Source: Bacteroidetes bacterium UBA2475 (GTDB lineage Bacteria > Bacteroidota > Bacteroidia > B-17B0 > Aurantibacillaceae). Taken from it: DNA of 64,000 nucleotides. The notes beneath the pieces were generated by a model. It saw only the letters and a list, made by a program, of their open reading frames with translations. It was not told the DNA's origin and did no database searches. The DNA lies in contig DDPF01000012.1 in NCBI GenBank assembly GCA_002342065.1, positions 496,001-560,000 of the forward strand, written 5' to 3'. The position numbers were made by a program, and so were the translations under genes. Positions 59,820-64,000 of the stretch are shown piece after piece; the stretch's first letter is position 1; every line of letters starts with the position of its first letter.

Positions 59820-60539
59820 ATGTTAGAACTATTAGACGGAACAGAAGAGTACAATAACGCAGGTGCGTTGTTAGGATTAGAAGGTGCGGAAAGCGAAGAA
59901 CTGTTAGGTGCGCTTCGTAGAATGAACCCAATTGCTCGTCAACGCACCATTAACAAGTTGGCAAATCCTGGAGCAGGAAGCAAAGGTTCTCGTGCAGAAA
60001 TGGAGAAACATTTCCGTGAGTTACCTGCACACATCAAAAGCGCATTAGCAAAAGGCGAATTGCGTTTGGCAGATACCATTGTGTATTCCATCAAACCTGT
60101 GAATTCAAAAACCATCAAGTTATTTGAAACTCAGGATGTGAAAGAAGTTGGTTTGAGAAATATCAGCAATGCAAAATTGCCAAAGAACCAAGCCTTATTG
60201 GTAAGTGGAATCGTGTTGTTGGCATCTATCCCTGAAAATGCAACTGCCGACAAAGTAATGGGATCGAAGTTTATTCAGTTGGAAGATTTCCCTGCAATCG
60301 CAAACGGAGAGTTCAGCTTAAAAGCAAACAAAAAAATCATCATCCCTGAAACAAGTGTAGCTGCATTCAAAACATCCAATATGCACAGCGTTCCATTGGG
60401 ATATTACAAATTGGCGAATCCACGCTTGATTCACGATGACATCTTGTTAGAGTTCACAGTTGAGTTAGGCTCAATGGAAGGACTTGATCCAAAAACCCAA
60501 TTGTATGTTGGTTTACACGGAACTATTACAACTCCTTAA
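59820..60539 (+). CDS. Candidate major structural protein of the module
   Basis: A 239-residue protein. After a helical N-terminus (EELLGALRRMNPIARQRTIN) the rest alternates strands (TIVYSIKPVNSKTIKLFE, ALLVSGIVLLASIPE, DILLEFTVELGSME, QLYVGLHGTITTP), compatible with a single jelly-roll. It has no signal peptide. It stands behind its own 61-base gap and before a strong terminator, the arrangement expected for the most abundant product. Capsid identity is inference. Confidence 0.6.
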   Translation: MLELLDGTEEYNNAGALLGLEGAESEELLGALRRMNPIARQRTINKLANPGAGSKGSRAEMEKHFRELPAHIKSALAKGELRLADTIVYSIKPVNSKTIKLFETQDVKEVGLRNISNAKLPKNQALLVSGIVLLASIPENATADKVMGSKFIQLEDFPAIANGEFSLKANKKIIIPETSVAAFKTSNMHSVPLGYYKLANPRLIHDDILLEFTVELGSMEGLDPKTQLYVGLHGTITTP

Positions 60540-60552
60540 TCAATAAACTAAT

Positions 60553-60582
60553 AAGTCGGGAGAGCAATCTCCCGGCTTTTAA
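60553..60582 (+). terminator. Terminator after the candidate major structural gene
   Basis: AAGTCGGGAGA (60553-60563) and TCTCCCGGCTT (60568-60578) form an 11-bp stem with one G-T pair and a GCAA loop, then four T. Partial read-through would leave later genes at lower levels. Confidence 0.85.
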
Positions 60583-60594
60583 AAAAGCAATACC

Positions 60595-60978
60595 ATGTTA
60601 AAAGCAACAAAAAAAAGATTTGATATAAAAATTCTTGTGGCGAACTCAACGGTGAGTGAAACCTTTGAATTGGAGAAGAACATTGTGAAAGTGCATGGGG
60701 TGTTGGTTACATCGGATAAGGACGATCTATTGTATTACAGAGGAACTCAGAAGATTGAAATAAACAAAGAAGAGTTCTTTCCTGATAACTATGAAAGCAA
60801 ATTGTTAATGTCAGGAATCAATGTAGCACCAAAACAACGCTACTATGATTTGGGTGGTGTTGCACCCGGCAATGGCAGAGTTCAAATCTCTTACAAAGAT
60901 TTGGATGATGGCAGAACGGTTTTCACGCCTTACCGAGTGAGTTTATACTTAGACTGTGAAATGGAGGATGAGTTATGA
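60595..60978 (+). CDS. Beta-rich module protein, 127 residues
   Basis: Strand-rich throughout (FDIKILVANSTVSETFELEK, VHGVLVTSDKDDLLYYRG) with an acidic end. No domain recognised; size and strands could fit a small jelly-roll or penton-type protein. Its stop overlaps the next start (ATGATGA). Confidence 0.62.
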   Translation: MLKATKKRFDIKILVANSTVSETFELEKNIVKVHGVLVTSDKDDLLYYRGTQKIEINKEEFFPDNYESKLLMSGINVAPKQRYYDLGGVAPGNGRVQISYKDLDDGRTVFTPYRVSLYLDCEMEDEL

Positions 60979-61523
60979 TGAAAGAAGGAGTGATAATTAA
61001 AGCGATAAGTATTAAACGACAAGGCGAACGGAAACACTTTCAAATCAGGCTTCCCAAGGACACAAAGTTTATCATCGGAATTGAATATGGAGGACGATTG
61101 ATAAGCAGATCGGAAGGAACAGTTGAAGTGCCTGCACCAAAAGCCAAAGCGGATGCAAAATTAGTTGAGGCTATTTATTCAGCTATTGAATCAGGCGCAG
61201 TAAGAGATGATAAACCCAAAGCGTTCTTTAAGAGAAACCAATTAATCGGAGAGTTGAAACTGCAAAGTTGTGAAGAGGCGAATTGGTTTTATGCAGCAGA
61301 TGTTTTTGGAAACGATGCCAACTTGAATTGGGGAGATTTTTCTCAAACAGGTTTTCCGGTAAATGATTTCACTCATGGCAATAAAAGAACAGAAGAAATT
61401 GTGAAGGTAGATGCCGAGTCAACAATTATTAACGGATGGTATTTAGATGCATTGGGGAAGTCGCAAAAGTTGGACATCAACTACGAGATAAAAGTATATG
61501 TATGGATTAATGTGGAGGAATAG
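60975..61523 (+). CDS. Beta-rich module protein, 182 residues
   Basis: A soluble beta-rich protein (IIKAISIKRQGERKHFQIRL, TKFIIGIEYGG ... YEIKVYVWINVEE). The start may be the first or second Met. No family recognised. It overlaps the preceding gene and leaves three bases before the next, showing tight coupling. Confidence 0.62.
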   Translation: MMKEGVIIKAISIKRQGERKHFQIRLPKDTKFIIGIEYGGRLISRSEGTVEVPAPKAKADAKLVEAIYSAIESGAVRDDKPKAFFKRNQLIGELKLQSCEEANWFYAADVFGNDANLNWGDFSQTGFPVNDFTHGNKRTEEIVKVDAESTIINGWYLDALGKSQKLDINYEIKVYVWINVEE

Positions 61524-61526
61524 AAA

Positions 61527-61859
61527 ATGACAATAAATCTTGCCTTAGAATACATCCCAAGAAGGATGCAGGAATTAGGATACAAGTCAGATTACTTTAT
61601 CCGCTTCCGACACTTGGTGTTACAGCCAAATGAAGAACTAACCATTGATGCCCATACTCAATTCTATTACCTCGTTGAAGAGGCGCAGAATGTAAGAGTT
61701 GAAAGTGAAACAGGAATATTCGATTTGAGCGAAAGTGCTACCAATGAAATGCAGTACGAACATCAAAGCAAAATACAGATCACTAATTATTTATCCGGAA
61801 TCAATCACTTAAGATTCATTCAAGTAATACCAAAAAACAAAACAACAATTAAAAAGTAA
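61527..61859 (+). CDS. Beta-rich module protein, 110 residues
   Basis: A small beta-rich protein (FIRFRHLVLQPNEELTIDAH, FYYLVEEAQNVRVESETG). No family recognised and no membrane helix. Spaced three bases after and five bases before its neighbours. Confidence 0.6.
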   Translation: MTINLALEYIPRRMQELGYKSDYFIRFRHLVLQPNEELTIDAHTQFYYLVEEAQNVRVESETGIFDLSESATNEMQYEHQSKIQITNYLSGINHLRFIQVIPKNKTTIKK

Positions 61860-61864
61860 GAGTA

Positions 61865-62731
61865 ATGCAACATACCAATCCATATAATGATGTGAAGCTT
61901 TCCCAATTTAAAATGTGGCTTCACGACATGGTCGACAAAGGCGAAGGGAAATATATTGAAGTGTACGTTGATGATGTAAAAGTTGTGCCTCGCACTAACA
62001 GAATTGAATCCATCGATGACCACAAAGTTTATCTTGATGATAGCACCGAAACAATAAAGATTTTCACTTACAATACTGAAAATTCAAACCGCTATCAGCA
62101 GTTTACTTTTTACATCGAAAAGAAAAAACCGATTGAACATCCTATTCAAAATCAACCACAGCAAATTCAGCAAACGCAAGGCTTATCAGGTATCGAGTTA
62201 GAGAATAGAATTAATCAGTCTTTAGCGCAAGAACGAGAGCGTTGGCAAAATGATTTGATGAAGCGTGATTATGAAACCTGTCAAAAGAAACTTACCGAAG
62301 CAGAAGATTACATCGAAGAGTTAGAAGAAAAACTCAATGTGTACAAAAGTAAAAAACTGCATTTAGGTGATGTTAACCTTGGCGAAGTTGCCTCTATTGT
62401 TTTAGAGGGAATGGTTAAAAGAAATCCGCATTGGGTAGCCAAACTTCCGGGTGGAGATGCGCTTGCCGGATTGATTGCAAAAGAAGCCATTGATACCACA
62501 GCAGAAGTAGTTGAAAACGAAGTGGTGTTTAAAAAGAAAACACCTGTTGAAGAAGGAATGTCGGAAGAGATGAAAGCGCAACTTGGATTCTTAAAACAAT
62601 TGGAGTCGCACTTCAATCAAGAACAACTTGATAAAATAATGCTCATCCTACAATCCTTTGTTGAAGAGCCAAAGAACATCGAAACAGTATTTGAACTATT
62701 AGAAATAAAAACAGAAAATGAAAAAGTTTAG
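61865..62731 (+). CDS. Coiled-coil module protein
   Basis: A 288-residue protein: a beta-rich N-terminal 95 residues, a Gln/Pro-rich linker (HPIQNQPQQIQQTQ), a coiled coil (ERERWQNDLMKRDYETCQKK, EAEDYIEELEEKL) and a helical end. A role as a rod or scaffold is possible. Its end overlaps the next gene by 14 bases. Confidence 0.62.
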   Translation: MQHTNPYNDVKLSQFKMWLHDMVDKGEGKYIEVYVDDVKVVPRTNRIESIDDHKVYLDDSTETIKIFTYNTENSNRYQQFTFYIEKKKPIEHPIQNQPQQIQQTQGLSGIELENRINQSLAQERERWQNDLMKRDYETCQKKLTEAEDYIEELEEKLNVYKSKKLHLGDVNLGEVASIVLEGMVKRNPHWVAKLPGGDALAGLIAKEAIDTTAEVVENEVVFKKKTPVEEGMSEEMKAQLGFLKQLESHFNQEQLDKIMLILQSFVEEPKNIETVFELLEIKTENEKV

Positions 62732-62900
62732 TTATGAAATAACCATTGAAGCGACTACTGAAGCAGAAGCCGATTCAAAAATGAAAGCGTTAACCACGAT
62801 TGCAAAGAAGTTAAACACTAAAGAAATAGTGAAGCTTGCCGACATCGTACAAAACGATCCTGTAAAAACCGCATTAGCAAAAAAAGCATTAGGAGTTTAA
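62718..62900 (+). CDS. Small helical module protein
   Basis: A 60-residue protein starting with a strand (FSYEITIEATTEAEADSKMK) followed by helices; no membrane segment. It overlaps the coiled-coil gene and ends one base before the annexin-like gene. Function unknown. Confidence 0.6.
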   Translation: MKKFSYEITIEATTEAEADSKMKALTTIAKKLNTKEIVKLADIVQNDPVKTALAKKALGV

Positions 62901-62901
62901 A

Positions 62902-63579
62902 ATGAAAAAGAATACCACCAAAGATGATTTAACCTTGAAAGAGAAACTTCTCTATTCCCTTATCGGAATTGGGATTGTGGGCGGTGGTATTTTCTTTGGG
63001 AAAAAACTTGTTTTAAAAGGAGTCGCTAATCGTGAAGAGAAGAAATCTTTTGAAGATGGTACACCTGCAACCTTCGCCAAACAAATTAAAATGGCATTTG
63101 ACAATGATGGATGGTGGGGAACAGATACCGAGAAGTTAAGAAGCACGTTAAGGGAGATCCCAAGCAAACAAGTTTTTCTCAAAGTTCAGGAGTCCTATAA
63201 AAAACTCTACAACTCAAATATGATAACCGACATGAGTGATGAGTTGCAAACAACCGAGTACAATGAGATGCTTCAAATAATTGCACAGAAGCCGGATAAA
63301 ACAGGCGGTAAGCCTTCAAGTCCAACTTTAGTGTATGATGGGTGGGCAAAGCGATTAAAAGCAGCCTTTGATAAAGAATACGGTTTTATACCGGGAACAG
63401 ATGAAGAAGCGATCAAAGCAGTTTTTAATGAAATGCCAACTCAAAAAGCATTTATCATGACCGGAGTATTCTATAAGAAACTATACGCAACCGACATGAT
63501 GACCGATTTGAAAAGTGAGTTAGAGATGTGGGAATACAACGATTACTTAAAAATAATACTATCAAAACCAAAGGGATAA
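62902..63579 (+). CDS. Membrane-anchored protein with two annexin-like repeats
   Basis: A 225-residue protein: an N-terminal helix (LIGIGIVGGGIFFGKKLVL) and two repeats at about 57-131 and 149-223. Each has an annexin-like layout: GTDTEKLRSTLREI ... YKKLYNSNMITDMSDEL and GTDEEAIKAVFNEM ... YKKLYATDMMTDLKSELEMW. In repeat 1 exactly 38 residues separate the Thr of GTD from Asp113, as in annexin type II calcium sites; repeat 2 gives 39 to Glu206. It may bind membrane with calcium. Confidence 0.66.
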   Translation: MKKNTTKDDLTLKEKLLYSLIGIGIVGGGIFFGKKLVLKGVANREEKKSFEDGTPATFAKQIKMAFDNDGWWGTDTEKLRSTLREIPSKQVFLKVQESYKKLYNSNMITDMSDELQTTEYNEMLQIIAQKPDKTGGKPSSPTLVYDGWAKRLKAAFDKEYGFIPGTDEEAIKAVFNEMPTQKAFIMTGVFYKKLYATDMMTDLKSELEMWEYNDYLKIILSKPKG

Positions 63580-64000
63580 TGGAAAGCAAAACACAAAATA
63601 AAAGAAAAATAATCCTGATCGGACTGAGTGTATTAGGAACAGGTGTCGCTGGCTTCTTGGGATGGAACTACTGGAAAAAGAAGAAAGCGAATCAGGAAGA
63701 AGATACAACCTCCTTTACAGAAACTGCAAGCGTAAATACTGCGCCTGTAAAAAACGACAGCTTCCCATTAAAAAGAGGAAGCAAAGGAAACAGAGTAACA
63801 CAACTTCAAAATGCCTTAGTAAAAAAATTCGGAGCAAGCATACTTCCAAAATACGGAGTAGATGGAATGTTCGGGAAAGAGGTTGAAGCAGCATTAGTGA
63901 GGGCTAAGTTGCCGACATCAGTTAACGAATCCACCTATAACTCTTTTGTTGGTGCAAGCGGATTTGCCGGAATCATAAAACATGGAGATGAGATCGTTTC
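63579..64000 (+). CDS. Membrane-anchored peptidoglycan-binding protein, 3' end outside window
   Basis: The ATG at 63579 shares its first base with the preceding TAA stop (TAATG). 140 codons are visible. An N-terminal helix (IILIGLSVLGTGVAGFLGW) is followed by a linker and a PG_binding_1 domain (FPLKRGSKGNRVTQLQNALV, KYGVDGMFGKEVEAAL). The missing part may hold an enzyme domain such as a lytic transglycosylase or amidase. It suits a virion protein that attacks the wall on entry. Confidence 0.8.
   Translation, partial: MESKTQNKRKIILIGLSVLGTGVAGFLGWNYWKKKKANQEEDTTSFTETASVNTAPVKNDSFPLKRGSKGNRVTQLQNALVKKFGASILPKYGVDGMFGKEVEAALVRAKLPTSVNESTYNSFVGASGFAGIIKHGDEIV

Noticed and set aside
55134..64000. 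Tailed prophage or tail-derived injection machine
   Set aside because: No terminase, portal, sheath, tube, baseplate or tape-measure gene was recognised in the visible part.
28180..64000. Right-hand attachment site as a second copy of the tRNA-Leu 3' end or its terminator
   Set aside because: No second copy was found by eye within the window; the junction may lie outside it.
1..64000. CRISPR array or rRNA genes
   Set aside because: No regularly spaced direct repeats with unique spacers and no rRNA-like sequence were seen.

Overview
The window is AT-rich DNA from a member of the Bacteroidota. The evidence is a PorP/SprF outer-membrane protein beside a CotH protein with a gliding-type C-terminal domain, three proteins with type IX secretion (T9SS) tail domains, a DUF2795 protein, a YajQ protein, a serine palmitoyltransferase-like enzyme, and many promoters of the Bacteroidota form TTG-N18..21-TAnnTTTG. 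Several genes appear to have almost no 5' leader and use GTG or TTG starts. Genus and species cannot be read from the sequence.

Bases 1 to about 28,180 look like ordinary chromosome. In order: a truncated PMT/ArnT-type glycosyltransferase, a DUF2795 protein, a secreted amidase, MeaB-type GTPase, AMP nucleosidase, an HsdR_N nuclease-fold protein, a secreted PHB-depolymerase-like esterase, dnaN, a DUF4340 protein, SprF plus its likely CotH cargo, a long-form PurF, a lipoprotein, smpB, a GNAT acetyltransferase, uvrB, a VanX-type dipeptidase, yajQ, a small unknown protein overlapping a heptose-kinase-like gene, purC, a serine palmitoyltransferase-like gene, mutS, and tRNA-Gly(GCC) and tRNA-Leu(UAA). 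A 123-nt nested hairpin lies between the dipeptidase gene and uvrB.

From tRNA-Leu onward the content is accessory. A large serine recombinase reads into the tRNA terminator and the tRNA itself, which suggests integration there. Bases 30.3-46.7 kb form a metal and stress island. A two-component system lies beside a TonB receptor and a PepSY protein that share one operator. A MerR regulator has two matching operators in front of two Cys-rich export proteins. The island also holds a MerT-like protein, thioredoxin, Crp, MFS, rhodanese, YnfA and DUF3703 proteins, and a CzcB plus CzcA-TolC fusion efflux pump.

Bases 46.8-53.9 kb form a compact operon that looks like antiviral defence: an XRE repressor, a type IIG restriction-methyltransferase, a GNAT-PIN-PUA-like fusion, an ASCH protein and a HEPN-like protein. 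A divergent XRE/ImmA-like gene follows.

Bases 55.1-64.0 kb form a one-direction module with no recognisable tailed-phage gene. It holds two DUF4248-like HTH proteins, an iteron-like array, duplicated promoter boxes, several small membrane-anchored proteins, a transglutaminase-fold protein, a probable abundant structural protein followed at once by a terminator, four beta-rich or coiled-coil proteins, a membrane-anchored protein with two annexin-like repeats, and a membrane-anchored peptidoglycan-binding protein cut by the window edge. The best reading is the structural operon of an undescribed, possibly tailless membrane-containing provirus. That reading is inference and needs the DNA beyond 64,000.
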